A program made the translations under genes and the position numbers. 64,000 bases of DNA from Rothia terrae (GTDB lineage: Bacteria > Actinomycetota > Actinomycetes > Actinomycetales > Micrococcaceae), in the NCBI RefSeq assembly GCF_012396615.1, contig NZ_JAAXPV010000011.1:28998-92997 (forward strand), given 5' to 3'. The notes beneath the pieces are model-generated. The model was not told the DNA's origin and ran no database searches. It worked only from the letters and a program-made list of their open reading frames with translations. Shown here in pieces: positions 19,106-29,480 of this stretch (position 1 is the stretch's first letter; the number at the start of each line of letters is the position of its first letter).

Positions 19106-22100
19106 ATGTCCCGTAGCCACCTTGAACGTCCCCTCCAGCAGGACATTTGCGTCTACCTTGTCGAACACGGGTGGCAACACTCCCCCAACGACGCCAGTTA
19201 CGACCGTGCCCGTTCGCTCTACCCAGAAGATATCTTCACTTGGCTAGAAACTATAGACCCCGCCAACTACCGCTCACTCGTTACCCCAGACGCATCCGCG
19301 TCCACCCAAGCGGCTGCCAAAGAGCGTCTGCTCAACCGCATTGCCAGCAGACTCGACACTGAAGAAGGCAACGGTGGCGGCACCCTCAACCTGCTCCGCA
19401 AAGGTTTCAGCATTCCCGGTGCACGACGCACCTTCCCCATGCTCGCCTACCCACCCCAAGACAACCGCAACCCAGACCTCACAGCCCTCTATCAGAGCAA
19501 CATTCTGCGCGTCGTCGAAGAAGTCCACTTTGACACCAAAGACCACAAACTACGCCTAGACCTCGTACTCTTTCTCAACGGCATACCCGTAGCCACCGTT
19601 GAACTCAAAAGCGAATACTCCCAGACGCTACAAGACGCAATCCGCCAATACCGCAACGAACGCAACCCCAAAACCTCGCCGCTACTACGGGAACACCGCG
19701 GTGCTCTCGTCCACTTTGCAATGACGCAAGACGAAATCGCCATGACCACCAAACTCGGCGGCAAAAGTACTGTTTTCCTCCCCTTCAACAAAGGCGCCAA
19801 CGGTAGTGCAGGCAACCCGGTCATCGAAGGCAAACTAGCCACCAGCTACTTCTGGGAAGAAATCCTAAACCCTGACACCTTCATCACTATTCTCACCAAA
19901 TTCATCTACACCAACCACCAAAAGAGCGTTGACCCGCTCACCGGCAAAACCAAACACATAGCGCAGGTACGTTTTCCGCGCTACCACCAGTGGCGCGCCG
20001 TCACCAAACTTGTAGAAGCAGCAAGAACAGAGGGCGCTGGGAACAAGTACCTTATTCAGCATTCAGCGGGCTCCGGTAAAACTGACTCCATTGCCTGGAC
20101 TGCCCACTGCCTCTCCAACCTTCATACTCCCGCTGGCGAACGCGTTTTTGATTCCGTGATTGTTATTGCAGACCGCCAGGTGCTTGATAAGCAGTTGCAG
20201 GACGCGATTGAGCAGCTGGTTGATACCGCTGGGGTGTTCCAGCCCATTACCCGCGGGGCAAACGATTCTAAAGCGGCTCAGCTGGTAGAGGCACTGGCAA
20301 CGGGTGTACCTATTATTGGTGTGACGCTGCAGACCTTCCCCTACGCGTTAGAGAAAATGACCAAAGAGGGCGGTGTGCTTGCCGGTAAGAATTTTGCGAT
20401 TATTGCTGATGAGGCACACTCCTCTCAATCTGGTAAGGCAACGGATTCTATTAAGGCAATGTTGTCTTCTGACGTTGATGCAAACATCGAAGACGGTGAT
20501 TCTGACGCTGATCAAGAAGCCTTGGTGCGTATGGCCCAGCGCGTCGTCGGCGCCGGTAACCATGTGAGCTTCTTTGCTTTCACCGCAACGCCTAAAGAAA
20601 AGACGCTACAGATATTCGGGCGACGCCCTGAAGCCGGTGGCGCGCCGCAACCTTTCGACCTTTACCCCATGAAGCAAGCCATCGAAGAGGGCTTCATTCT
20701 CGATGTGCTGAAGAACTACACCACCTATGAACTCGCCGCTAAAATTGCTGAGCGCAACCAAGATTCCGGTGAAGAAACCGAAATCGACGTTCGTAAAGGT
20801 ACCCGCGCTTTCATTGATTTCGTGGAGCTGCACCCCACCAACGTGGCTTCTAAAGTCGGTGTTATCCTTGAGCACTTCGACGGCAAGGTCAAGCACGAGC
20901 TCGGCGGTAAGGCAAAAGCTATGGTAGTCACCAGCTCACGTGCAGCCGCCGTGCGCTACCAGCGTGCCTTCGAAAAAGCCATTGCAGAGCGCCAACTACC
21001 GCTGAAAACACTGGTGGCTTTCTCGGGGGAAGTACCCGACCCAGACGTCACGGCACTACCGGGTGCCGACGTCCCCACCGTCACCGAAGCGTCCATGAAC
21101 CCCGGTATCAGAGGCCAAAACCTTGCAGATGCGTTTGCCCAAGATGGACAGCACCTCTTGATTGTCGCCAATAAGTACCAAACCGGTTTTGACCAGCCGC
21201 TACTTGTTGCTATGTACGTCGATAAAAAGCTCTCTGGTATCACCGCGGTGCAGACTCTCTCGCGTCTTAACCGACGTGCAGAAGGCAAAGAGAACACCTA
21301 TGTTCTAGACTTCGTCAACGACCCCCAGACTATTCTGGATGCCTTCAGTACCTACTACGAAGACGCGCACATTGAAACAGAATCAGATCTAGATTTGGTA
21401 ACCAAACAGGTCGATAAACTCGATGGCTCACGCATCTATAATCATGCCGATGTAGAACAGTTCTGGGAAAAGTGGAGTGCGCCCAACGCGCGACAAGCAT
21501 CCTACGACTCTCTGCTCAGCATTCCCGTGGAGCGTTTCAAGAACCGCTGGTACGCAGCCCAAGAAGATGATAACGTTGCAGAGATTGAAGCCCTTCTCGA
21601 GTTCCGCTCCACCCTGGCGCAGTACGTGAAGTCATACGCGTTCTTCTCTCAAATCTTCAATTTTGGTAATCCCTACTATGAGAAGCTCTCATCATTTGCA
21701 GACCTATTGGGTCGCAAACTGCGTAAATTCACCAAAGATGAAGCAAACCCCGAGGTAGTAGATACCGATGACATCGTGCTCACCCACTACCGCCTGAAAA
21801 AGCTACAGGACGAAGAAAACCTGGCGCTGGCATCCGCGGAAACCGCAGGTCTGCGCGGCATGACAGAAGCCGGTATGGCAAGCATTCAGGAGCGCGAGCG
21901 CAAAGCTAGGTCACTACTTGTTGAGAAGGTCAACGAGTATTTTCACAGTCTGAACCTTTCAGATGAGTACCAAGTGGGTTTCGCAACAACGTTTGTTGCC
22001 GAAGCCGCCAAGGACGAGAGACTACGCAATACTGCACAAGCCAACTCTAAGGTTGATTTCGCCTACTCGCGTGCCGCACGCAATGGTCTAGCGACGATGA

Positions 22101-22258
22101 TTTGGAACTATAACTCTGATACCAACGAGCTGCTGGACTTTGTACGGCGCATGCCCGATGACAAGTTCATGGAGTTCATGCTGGATATGGGACTTTACGA
22201 ACGTCTGCGCGGAGAAACCGGTGATGAGAACCCCGGCGGTCTGACGGTAGTTCAGTAA
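19106..22258 (+). CDS. hsdR: Type I restriction enzyme, endonuclease/translocase subunit R
   Basis: ATP-dependent DNA translocase and nuclease of the type I system, 1050 residues from the ATG at 19106 (CAGGAGC upstream), preferred to an in-frame TTG at 19061. The N-terminal nuclease domain has LRLDLVLFLNG and, about 15 residues on, TVELKSEY, the D...ExK metal site. Helicase motifs are the Walker A HSAGSGKT near residue 322, DEAH at residues 435-438, FFAFTATPKEK (motif III) and QTLSRLNRR (motif VI). The C-terminal helical region should dock on M2S. It is separated from hsdMS by the IS and the broken genes but keeps the same strand. The open frame is intact, so restriction could still work. Confidence 0.92.
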   Translation: MSRSHLERPLQQDICVYLVEHGWQHSPNDASYDRARSLYPEDIFTWLETIDPANYRSLVTPDASASTQAAAKERLLNRIASRLDTEEGNGGGTLNLLRKGFSIPGARRTFPMLAYPPQDNRNPDLTALYQSNILRVVEEVHFDTKDHKLRLDLVLFLNGIPVATVELKSEYSQTLQDAIRQYRNERNPKTSPLLREHRGALVHFAMTQDEIAMTTKLGGKSTVFLPFNKGANGSAGNPVIEGKLATSYFWEEILNPDTFITILTKFIYTNHQKSVDPLTGKTKHIAQVRFPRYHQWRAVTKLVEAARTEGAGNKYLIQHSAGSGKTDSIAWTAHCLSNLHTPAGERVFDSVIVIADRQVLDKQLQDAIEQLVDTAGVFQPITRGANDSKAAQLVEALATGVPIIGVTLQTFPYALEKMTKEGGVLAGKNFAIIADEAHSSQSGKATDSIKAMLSSDVDANIEDGDSDADQEALVRMAQRVVGAGNHVSFFAFTATPKEKTLQIFGRRPEAGGAPQPFDLYPMKQAIEEGFILDVLKNYTTYELAAKIAERNQDSGEETEIDVRKGTRAFIDFVELHPTNVASKVGVILEHFDGKVKHELGGKAKAMVVTSSRAAAVRYQRAFEKAIAERQLPLKTLVAFSGEVPDPDVTALPGADVPTVTEASMNPGIRGQNLADAFAQDGQHLLIVANKYQTGFDQPLLVAMYVDKKLSGITAVQTLSRLNRRAEGKENTYVLDFVNDPQTILDAFSTYYEDAHIETESDLDLVTKQVDKLDGSRIYNHADVEQFWEKWSAPNARQASYDSLLSIPVERFKNRWYAAQEDDNVAEIEALLEFRSTLAQYVKSYAFFSQIFNFGNPYYEKLSSFADLLGRKLRKFTKDEANPEVVDTDDIVLTHYRLKKLQDEENLALASAETAGLRGMTEAGMASIQERERKARSLLVEKVNEYFHSLNLSDEYQVGFATTFVAEAAKDERLRNTAQANSKVDFAYSRAARNGLATMIWNYNSDTNELLDFVRRMPDDKFMEFMLDMGLYERLRGETGDENPGGLTVVQ

Positions 22259-22303
22259 TCCGCACCCGGTTGCCCATTGACCTCAAAAGAACGGAGCAAA
22301 ATT

Positions 22304-23122
22304 ATGCTTACATTTGGCGATGTCCTTCGTGCAGAAGGTATTGACCCAAGCGAAATCCTAGCTATTCGACATACGTTTGTGGAGCTCCATGCGGATGGGC
22401 ATGCCGGTTTGAACCGCAACTCTACCAACGCAGAGATTTTAGATTACACCGCCGAACAGTCTTCTCAGGCTCAGCTTTTCCCCCGCAATCCCCCTCGTTA
22501 TTGGGTTGTGTTTATCAAAGATGGAGGCTCCAACGCTCGCTTGCATACCGTGTATGAGAATCACGGAGTTCTATCAGATGACGGCAACCGACGGCATTTT
22601 GATCTTCGCCCGGTGGAATTATTGGCCGAGTATAAAGACAAATTAGTTATTTCTTGGGCTGCGCCTATTAGGTGGCAAGTATCCGGAGCCAGCGTCGTAA
22701 AATACCGTATCCAAGAAATTGCCCAACAACGCCAGGTTGCATTCCCCGGGTTTTATAACTGTGTTTTAGATTTTCCGATGTTGCAAGCCGTAGTGAGCGA
22801 GCCACGCTATGAGCAATGGCGCACTGCACTGAGCGCTATCAGGGCTATTTACCTGATTGCCGATACTCGCGACGGGAAACTTTACGTAGGCAAAGCTGAT
22901 GGAGGTGAAGGTCTGTTGCAACGTTGGGCGTCCTATGCTCCCACAGGTCACGGTGGAAACGTCGAGCTGCGACGCCGAAACCCTGCCACTTTCAGGTTTT
23001 CAATCTTGCAGGTTTTTGACCCCACAACCCCGCAATATCTCATCAATGAGGCTGAGACTCACTACAAAGCAGGCACTTCTGACACAGAAGTTCGGGCTGA
23101 ACAGAAACTGATATTTCTGTGA
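22304..23122 (+). CDS. GIY-YIG nuclease family protein, probable C-terminal frameshift
   Basis: A 272-residue frame from the ATG at 22304 with GGAGC upstream, 45 bases after hsdR. The N-terminal 170 residues form a domain also present in the pseudogene at 17859 (ILAIRHTFVELHADGHAGL). The C-terminal 90 residues are GIY-YIG-like (RAIYLIADTRDGKLYVGKAD, then LLQRWASYAPTGHGGN). After INEAETHYK the current frame ends in an unlike tail. Dropping one A from the AAAG at 23066-23069 would give QALLTQKFGLNRN and a stop at 23111, the usual family ending (xFGLNxN). So a one-base insertion probably altered the C-terminus. Its role next to hsdR may be defence-related. Confidence 0.75.
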   Translation: MLTFGDVLRAEGIDPSEILAIRHTFVELHADGHAGLNRNSTNAEILDYTAEQSSQAQLFPRNPPRYWVVFIKDGGSNARLHTVYENHGVLSDDGNRRHFDLRPVELLAEYKDKLVISWAAPIRWQVSGASVVKYRIQEIAQQRQVAFPGFYNCVLDFPMLQAVVSEPRYEQWRTALSAIRAIYLIADTRDGKLYVGKADGGEGLLQRWASYAPTGHGGNVELRRRNPATFRFSILQVFDPTTPQYLINEAETHYKAGTSDTEVRAEQKLIFL

Positions 23123-23151
23123 TCGGTAAGCTTCCCGGCAGTGCCCACAAC

Positions 23152-23206
23152 TTTCCGTGGATTTGCGCTGTAAAACGCCGAAACTACAGCTTAAATCCAG
23201 GGAAAG
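23152..23206. terminator. Long hairpin between the GIY-YIG gene and cydDC
   Basis: TTTCC-TGGATTT-GCTGTA pairs with TACAGC-AAATCCA-GGAAA around the loop AAACGCCGAAAC, a stem of about 20 bp with a few mismatches. It lies between convergent genes and probably ends transcription from both, although U-runs are poor. Confidence 0.5.
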
Positions 23207-23214
23207 TGGGAGGG

Positions 23215-26200
23215 CTACAGTTTTATCACCGCGTCGCATCGGGCGATGTCCTCGGCACGGTGAGAGACCACCACAACCGCCGGCGCGGTTTCGTCCCGAT
23301 GAGATGCGCCCCGCGTACCCGCAGAAACCTCGTCCATGAGCGCCGTGGCGGACGGAGCATCCAAGTGAGCGGTCGGCTCATCCAACAGAAGTAGGGGCGA
23401 GCGCACTAGCAGAGTCCGGGCAATCGCAAGACGCTGACGTTGCCCGCCTGACAGGTAGCCACCGCTGGCACCCACCTGCGTCGCCAAACCCTCAGGCAAG
23501 GACGCGACGAACTCCCCCAAACCGACGCGGGTGAGGGCGCGCCTCATCTCGGCTTCGGTAGGTGCTTCATCTTTTGAACGCGCTAGGGCCAGGTTGCCGG
23601 CAATCGTTGACTCAAAGATGTGCGCTTCTTGCGGGCACCATGCCGCGTATCCACGTAGATCTGCAGAAAAAGCGGGGGTGCCGTTGATGCGAATAGCACC
23701 GGATTCCACCGGCAAAAATCCTAGAAGCGTGGCAAGAGCCGTCGTCTTGCCGGCACCGGATTCACCCGTAATGCCCAACCACTGTCCTGATTGCACGCGT
23801 CCGCTGACGTTCTCGAATACAGGCTGGTGCATCCCCTGCCAGCGGGTAGAAATCTGATCAATCTCAAGGTCCACCGGGCCGGATGCGGGAAGCTCTGCTG
23901 TCGCGGGAGATTCCAGCAGCTCGGAGGCAGAGTACGTTGCTCCGGTTGCTTTCAGCGCCGCAACGGTGGTGGCGAACCCACGCCATCCGCGGGCAGCCTC
24001 AACGTGCGCATTAGAAACTTCTATCATGGCGGTACACATCAAAATCACGATGGCAGCAATGGGTGTACGCAGCTCACCGGCGCGAACAGGCTCCCAGACC
24101 AGCGCGGTCACAGCCACCGCGCTGCCCCACCAGATGGCAGTGTTCAGGGCCGCGCCAAGTCCGGATGCTAAAGCGCCGCGTCCGGCAAGAGTGCTGGCAC
24201 GTGCGTCTAACTCCGCTTGCGTTTTTACTGCGGTAGAGCTCAGCGCATTAGCCTTGAGATCGGTAGCAGCCAGGATGGCAGATACTCCGAAACGCAGCAT
24301 CCGGGCTGTTGTCTGGCGTTCAGCTGATTCAGCGCGAGCATCAGCCGTCACCACTACCCACGGAACAAGCAAGGTAGAGCACACCGCAGCCACTGCGACA
24401 ACCCACCATACGCCAGGTGTCAGCACCGCCGTAGTTGTTACTGCCAGAACCATGACAACCACCTGAGTTGCAACAGGCAACAGGACGCGCGGGGCGGCAT
24501 CGCGTAGTTCGTCGGCATCTGTAATCAGCGAGTCGATGACCTTTTCACCGCGTAACAGCGAACGAGCGCTCAGGGCTACGGTGCTCAGTGCCCGCCAGGT
24601 TTTAGAGCGGACATTTACCGAGGCATCGAGCACCAGCCTGTGTGTTACCAAGCGTTCAAGGTAACGCCAGGTAGCGCGTCCTATGCCAAAGAAGCGCACA
24701 CCCACTACGGCAAGGGTTAGGTACATCATCGCTGGCTGCTCGGCAGCGCGCACGATTAGCCAACCCGACAGCGCGGTCAAGGCGATACCAAAAATTGCAG
24801 TCAGAACAGAGAGGAGCACCGAAAGAGCAGCTCTGCCGGTGTGAAGTTCTGCCAGCGATAAAAAGTCGCGCAGGCTCTGTCGCATAGAGAACCGCTGCGC
24901 GCTGTCGGGAGACGGACTTTTATCCGCTTTTATCGGTGTCTGCTCAGCTACCGAGTTTTTCCTATCCGCCAGCATGAACGCTGGCTCTTCTGCACGGTTA
25001 CGTACTCCCTGATTTTCAGTGAACATCCACTGGGCGGAGCTCACAGCGTTCAAACACCCATCGGCTCGTTGGGCCAGGTTTTCATCGTGAGTAACCATTA
25101 TCAGGCACACCTGTGGCTGTGCGAGATGGCTCAAGGCGGCATCCATCAGCAGGGCTGCTTCAGCATCGAGATGGGCGGTGGGCTCGTCCACTAAAACCGT
25201 TGCAGGTTGTCCGCCCGCGGCATTCAGCCGGGCTAGAGCACGCGCGATAGCTAGACGTCGCTGTTGGCCCATGCTCAATGATTCGGGGGCAAGATGCGCC
25301 ACATCGGTTAGCCCCACCGCGTCCAAAAACTGTGTAAAGGGTCGGTAATCAAGGTCGGCGTCATCCAACAAAGCATCAGCACCAGCACCTCCATAGAGAG
25401 CGACCTCGCCGATAGCGGTGGATGCGACAAAGCGCGGATTCTGAGGAACCCATACAATCTCCCCGACGCCGGTAATAGTTCCAGTCACCTGGACGGGGTG
25501 ATGAGACCCTGTCGAAACCAAGCCGTCTGGGAGTAGTCCTGCAATCGCAGCGAGAATAGTTGATTTACCGCATCCTGACTCGCCGGTGACGGAAAGGGTA
25601 GAACCGCGTGACACTTTAAAGTTGACCGGCCCAATGGATGCTGAACGTCCCGGATACCTCACAGTGAGATCAGAAATTGTCAGCGCAGAACCCGGGGCAC
25701 CGGAAATTTTCTGTTTATCAGCCTCAGAGGACGCTACGGGCAACGGTGCATCAATAATTTCTTGAGCGCTCCTCAGCGCCGCAATGCCGTCTTCGCTTTG
25801 ATGGTAAGCCGAACCAACATCCCGCAGTGGTTGATAGCATTCCGGTGCCAGCAACAAAATCATCAGCGCGACGTCGAGTCCCATCTCACCGCGCACCAGA
25901 CGCAAACCGATAAAAACTGCGACAATCGCCACTGAAATAGTGGTAATCAGTTCCAGCGCCAGCGATGACATAAAAGCGCTACGCAACGTCTGCATGGTTT
26001 TATCGCGATACCGAACGCCAAGGTCAGTCAGTGCCTTGCGCTGAGCCTCTGCCCTACCCAAACCGATGAGAACAGGTAGTCCCTTTGCCAGCTCAACAAT
26101 ATGGTCAGACAGCCGGTGTAAATCCCGTTGGGCATCGGCGGTGTCACGCTTGGTGGTTTTACCGATAAGCACCATAAACAGCGGAATCAGCGGAAGGGTG

Positions 26201-26790
26201 AGTGCAATAATCAGCGCTGAAAGGCGGTCGTACACCAGCACCACTAGCCAGACCGTCACAGGAATAACCGCCGTAGACACCACAGCAGTCAGCGTCTTGG
26301 TGTAGTAGCTATCCAGCGCACCTAGCCCCCTAGCGAGCAGCACGCCGGTTGCACCGGCACCAGCCGGTGTGTCGCGTCCGCCGGTGATCAGGATGCGTTC
26401 TAACAGTTGTGAGCGCAAGGTAGCTTTCGCGCCGACCGCCGCCCGCGCGGCGAACGCGGTAGTGGCCCAGTCGACGAGCGCTCGCATCAACACCGCCACT
26501 ATACCGATAGCAAGCAAGATCCCGGGGGTTGTCAGGTTCTCAGCACCGGGTACGATCCCGGAGATCTGAGCCTGACCGAACCCCGCGAACTCTGCTTGTT
26601 GCCGCTCGTACTCAGTGGCGTACGTGGTGCCTTCAAAAAAGTGCGAGTAGGTAAACCGCGCCAGGTGAGCAACAGCCGTGCCGAGTGCTCCAGCGAATAT
26701 CACGGTCGCAGCAACTTTTACACAGGCGATGACGCCCAAAATTGGCAGATTGCGACGTGCAGCTGGCCCTAGCGGCGGGCGGTTGCTCAC
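23215..26790 (-). CDS. cydDC: Thiol reductant ABC exporter, fused CydD-CydC
   Basis: A single 1191-residue polypeptide joining two ABC half-transporters that together export cysteine/glutathione-type reductants needed for cytochrome bd assembly. Each half has six membrane helices followed by an ATPase domain. The first half has Walker A GESGCGKST (about residue 405) and signature LSMGQQRR; the second has GESGAGKTT (about residue 1015) and signature LSGGQRQR. A linker near residues 610-640 joins the halves. GTG start at 26790 with AAGGAGTCGCC upstream. It follows cydB by 38 bases in the cyd operon. The fusion is common in actinobacteria, whereas most other bacteria have two genes. Confidence 0.92.
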   Translation of the reverse strand: MSNRPPLGPAARRNLPILGVIACVKVAATVIFAGALGTAVAHLARFTYSHFFEGTTYATEYERQQAEFAGFGQAQISGIVPGAENLTTPGILLAIGIVAVLMRALVDWATTAFAARAAVGAKATLRSQLLERILITGGRDTPAGAGATGVLLARGLGALDSYYTKTLTAVVSTAVIPVTVWLVVLVYDRLSALIIALTLPLIPLFMVLIGKTTKRDTADAQRDLHRLSDHIVELAKGLPVLIGLGRAEAQRKALTDLGVRYRDKTMQTLRSAFMSSLALELITTISVAIVAVFIGLRLVRGEMGLDVALMILLLAPECYQPLRDVGSAYHQSEDGIAALRSAQEIIDAPLPVASSEADKQKISGAPGSALTISDLTVRYPGRSASIGPVNFKVSRGSTLSVTGESGCGKSTILAAIAGLLPDGLVSTGSHHPVQVTGTITGVGEIVWVPQNPRFVASTAIGEVALYGGAGADALLDDADLDYRPFTQFLDAVGLTDVAHLAPESLSMGQQRRLAIARALARLNAAGGQPATVLVDEPTAHLDAEAALLMDAALSHLAQPQVCLIMVTHDENLAQRADGCLNAVSSAQWMFTENQGVRNRAEEPAFMLADRKNSVAEQTPIKADKSPSPDSAQRFSMRQSLRDFLSLAELHTGRAALSVLLSVLTAIFGIALTALSGWLIVRAAEQPAMMYLTLAVVGVRFFGIGRATWRYLERLVTHRLVLDASVNVRSKTWRALSTVALSARSLLRGEKVIDSLITDADELRDAAPRVLLPVATQVVVMVLAVTTTAVLTPGVWWVVAVAAVCSTLLVPWVVVTADARAESAERQTTARMLRFGVSAILAATDLKANALSSTAVKTQAELDARASTLAGRGALASGLGAALNTAIWWGSAVAVTALVWEPVRAGELRTPIAAIVILMCTAMIEVSNAHVEAARGWRGFATTVAALKATGATYSASELLESPATAELPASGPVDLEIDQISTRWQGMHQPVFENVSGRVQSGQWLGITGESGAGKTTALATLLGFLPVESGAIRINGTPAFSADLRGYAAWCPQEAHIFESTIAGNLALARSKDEAPTEAEMRRALTRVGLGEFVASLPEGLATQVGASGGYLSGGQRQRLAIARTLLVRSPLLLLDEPTAHLDAPSATALMDEVSAGTRGASHRDETAPAVVVVSHRAEDIARCDAVIKL

Positions 26791-26828
26791 GGCGACTCCT
26801 TGAACTGAGATGTTGAGCGGATGTTTGA

Positions 26829-27890
26829 TTAGCGCGCGTTAGGTAATGTTGCCAGGTCAGCCGCGTCGTGCGCTTCGGGAATGCTATGCACGCTCAGACG
26901 CTTGCGGAAGACCCAGTAGGTCCAGCTCTGATAAATCAACAGAACCGGGATGCCGAAGCACGCAACGACGCTCATCAGACCCAGGGTGTAGGGTGAGCTG
27001 GACGCGTTAGCGACAGTCAGGTTGTTGGCCGCATCAAGCGTTGAGGGCAGCACGTTCGGGAACAGTGCTAAAAAGATGCTCAGCATGCCGAAGATGATGA
27101 ACACCATCATGGATGCGAATGTCTTGCCTTCGCGGGCTGCTCGAGCAAACACCCAGGCAACTACGACTGCGACAACCGAGATAACGCTAGCCACCAGCGA
27201 GAGCACGGACGCACTTGTTATCTGCATGTAGATAATGGCAACGAGCAAGGGCAGAACACCAACAGGCAACAGACGCACCAGCGCCTTGCGAGCGCGCACG
27301 CGAATTTCACCGTCAGTTTTTAGCGCCACGAATGCCAGTGCATGAACGATTGCAAAACCTACGAACGCTAAACCACCGATGATGGCAGGAAGCGAAAGCC
27401 AGGAGAAGGCACCACCCACGCGGTCGCCGTTTGCGTTCAGCGGCAGGCCAGTGGCTGTAATCGCCAAGGCAGCGCCAATGAAAAAGGCAATCAAGAACGA
27501 GCCAATATTCATGGCAAGCGTCCACCCTTTGACCCAGCGCTCAGTATTTTTCTTGCCGCGGTATTCAATGGCAACAGCACGAAAGATCAGTGCTAACAAG
27601 GTGAACACCAAAGGCAGGTAGATGCCGGAGAACAGTCCCGCGTACCACATCGGGAATGCTGCAAACATTGACGCGCCGGCAGTCACCAGCCAGACTTCAT
27701 TACCGTCCCAGACCGGGCCGATGGTGTTGAGCAGAAGCCTGCGCTCTTTTTCGTTACGCGCAAAGAGGCCACTCATGAGCATACCGACGCCTAAGTCAAA
27801 GCCGTCGAGAGCAATGTAGCCAATCCAGAAGAAACCAACCACCACAAACCAGACGGTGGGTAAGGTCGGTGCAGAACCAAAAAATTCCAT
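26829..27890 (-). CDS. cydB: Cytochrome bd ubiquinol/menaquinol oxidase subunit II
   Basis: Integral membrane subunit of the bd-type terminal oxidase, 353 residues and about eight to nine hydrophobic helices. Typical features are GYIALDGFDLGVGML near the N-terminus and IGPVWDGNEVWLVTAGASMFAAFP around residues 57-80. The N-terminal helices have the WFVVVGFFWIGY pattern seen in CydB. The subunit has no haem ligands of its own and supports CydA. It sits 12 bases after cydA and 38 bases before cydDC, so one transcript is likely. Confidence 0.93.
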   Translation of the reverse strand: MEFFGSAPTLPTVWFVVVGFFWIGYIALDGFDLGVGMLMSGLFARNEKERRLLLNTIGPVWDGNEVWLVTAGASMFAAFPMWYAGLFSGIYLPLVFTLLALIFRAVAIEYRGKKNTERWVKGWTLAMNIGSFLIAFFIGAALAITATGLPLNANGDRVGGAFSWLSLPAIIGGLAFVGFAIVHALAFVALKTDGEIRVRARKALVRLLPVGVLPLLVAIIYMQITSASVLSLVASVISVVAVVVAWVFARAAREGKTFASMMVFIIFGMLSIFLALFPNVLPSTLDAANNLTVANASSSPYTLGLMSVVACFGIPVLLIYQSWTYWVFRKRLSVHSIPEAHDAADLATLPNAR

Positions 27891-27902
27891 GTCTCTTACC
27901 CC

Positions 27903-29480
27903 TTAGTAGGCGAACGCGAGAACGTCGCGGTCAGTGTGGTCTTCATCGTGGGTATGATTGTGCGGGTTCTCCACGAGTTCAGCCATTGCAGCCGGCACAC
28001 CAGCCTTGACATATTTAGCCAGCAGATAGAGTTCTGCCACCATGAGCACGCCGTACACAGCAGTAAGCGCAATCAGTGAAAACAGGATTTCCCCGCCGCT
28101 CACACCTGGTGAAACAGCTGCCGCGGTGAACATCTTGATAGCGGGATTACCGTCGGGGTTCGGTGCAACAACGAATGGCTGACGTCCCATTTCGGTAAAT
28201 ACCCAGCCTGCAACGTTAGCGCCAAAGGGAGCAAGGATTCCCACAATCGCCAAGTTAGACAGCCATTTAATCTCAGGAACGGTCCCCTGTCCCTTCTTAC
28301 GGGTCACCCACAGCACGTAGAAGTACGACAGCATAGCGATACCGCCCAGCGTAAACATTCCGCGGAATCCGTAGTAAGTTACTTCCATCAGCGGCAGGTA
28401 GTTAATTTCTTGACCGGCACGCTCACCGTACATGGGGTCATCGGGCAGATGTGTTCCGTACTGTTCCTGGTACTGCGGCATCAGACTGACAATACCGGGG
28501 ACGTCCGTAGTGAAGTTATCGTGCGCCAAGAATGAAAGCAGACCGGGAATCTCTACGACAGCCTGTACATCATCACAGTTTTGTGCACCGGGATTCGAAA
28601 TAGAGAACAGCGAAAAGGCAGTGCCATCGTGGCAGGCTGCTTCTGCTGCCGCCATTTTCATGGGCTGTTGCTGGATCATCAGCTGCGCCTGCATATGGCC
28701 GGTGAATGCTGTACCAAAGAAGCCAATCAGACCTACCACAGCACCAATGCGCAGGGAGTTGAACCAGACTTTGAAGTCCGCGCGATCGCGTCCACCCACA
28801 CCGGCATCGCCGACAATAACCTTGCCGTTTTCGCCCACGGTGTCAACGCCGTCCGCGCGACGTTTGTACAGCTTGTACCAAGCAATACCCACGAGGAATG
28901 AGCCTGCCACCTGCACAGCACCGAACAAGGTATGCGGCACAGCTACCAACGCCGTGTTATTGGTAAACACAGCCCACGCATCCGTCATTACAGGGCGGCC
29001 ATCTACCATCTCGACGCCAACAGGATGCTGCATCCACGAGTTCGCCACAATGATGAAGTAGGCGGAGAACCACGACGCGCATACTGCGCCGAGCAGGCAC
29101 AGAGCATGAATTTTGGGCTTGAGTTTATCCCAACCAAAAATCCATAGGCCGATAAACGTTGATTCGACAAAGAACGCGAGCAAGCCTTCCATCGCCAGCG
29201 GTGCGCCGAATACATCGCCCACAAAACGCGAGTACTCGCTCCACGCCATGCCGAACTGGAACTCCTGCACCAGGCCGGTGGCAACGCCCATGATGAAGTT
29301 GATGAGGTACAGCTTTCCCCAGAACTTCGTCATGCGCTTCCACTGGTCGCTACGTGTTTTGACGTACATCAGGTTGAAAAAGACAACAACAGCGCCCAAC
29401 CCCAGGGTGAGGGGCACCATCATGAAGTGGTAGACAGTGGTAATACCAAACTGCCACCGCGCTATTTCAAGAGGATCCAC
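27903..29480 (-). CDS. cydA: Cytochrome bd quinol oxidase subunit I
   Basis: Haem-carrying subunit of the bd oxidase that reduces O2 with quinol, 525 residues from the GTG at 29480 (VDPLEIARWQFGIT). I prefer this to an in-frame upstream start at 29570 because AAAGGAC precedes it and CydA proteins begin this way. The His of TTVYHFMMVPLTLG is the high-spin haem ligand. TEMGRQPFVV near residue 390 is the conserved GRQP motif. The quinol-binding Q loop is of the short type. The enzyme has high oxygen affinity and suits a facultative oral or mucosal aerobe. First gene of cydA-cydB-cydDC. Confidence 0.93.
   Translation of the reverse strand: MDPLEIARWQFGITTVYHFMMVPLTLGLGAVVVFFNLMYVKTRSDQWKRMTKFWGKLYLINFIMGVATGLVQEFQFGMAWSEYSRFVGDVFGAPLAMEGLLAFFVESTFIGLWIFGWDKLKPKIHALCLLGAVCASWFSAYFIIVANSWMQHPVGVEMVDGRPVMTDAWAVFTNNTALVAVPHTLFGAVQVAGSFLVGIAWYKLYKRRADGVDTVGENGKVIVGDAGVGGRDRADFKVWFNSLRIGAVVGLIGFFGTAFTGHMQAQLMIQQQPMKMAAAEAACHDGTAFSLFSISNPGAQNCDDVQAVVEIPGLLSFLAHDNFTTDVPGIVSLMPQYQEQYGTHLPDDPMYGERAGQEINYLPLMEVTYYGFRGMFTLGGIAMLSYFYVLWVTRKKGQGTVPEIKWLSNLAIVGILAPFGANVAGWVFTEMGRQPFVVAPNPDGNPAIKMFTAAAVSPGVSGGEILFSLIALTAVYGVLMVAELYLLAKYVKAGVPAAMAELVENPHNHTHDEDHTDRDVLAFAY

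Noticed and set aside
28432..29061. A 209-codon plus-strand frame inside cydA
   Set aside because: Antisense shadow of cydA; Thr/Pro-rich composition is typical of such shadows.
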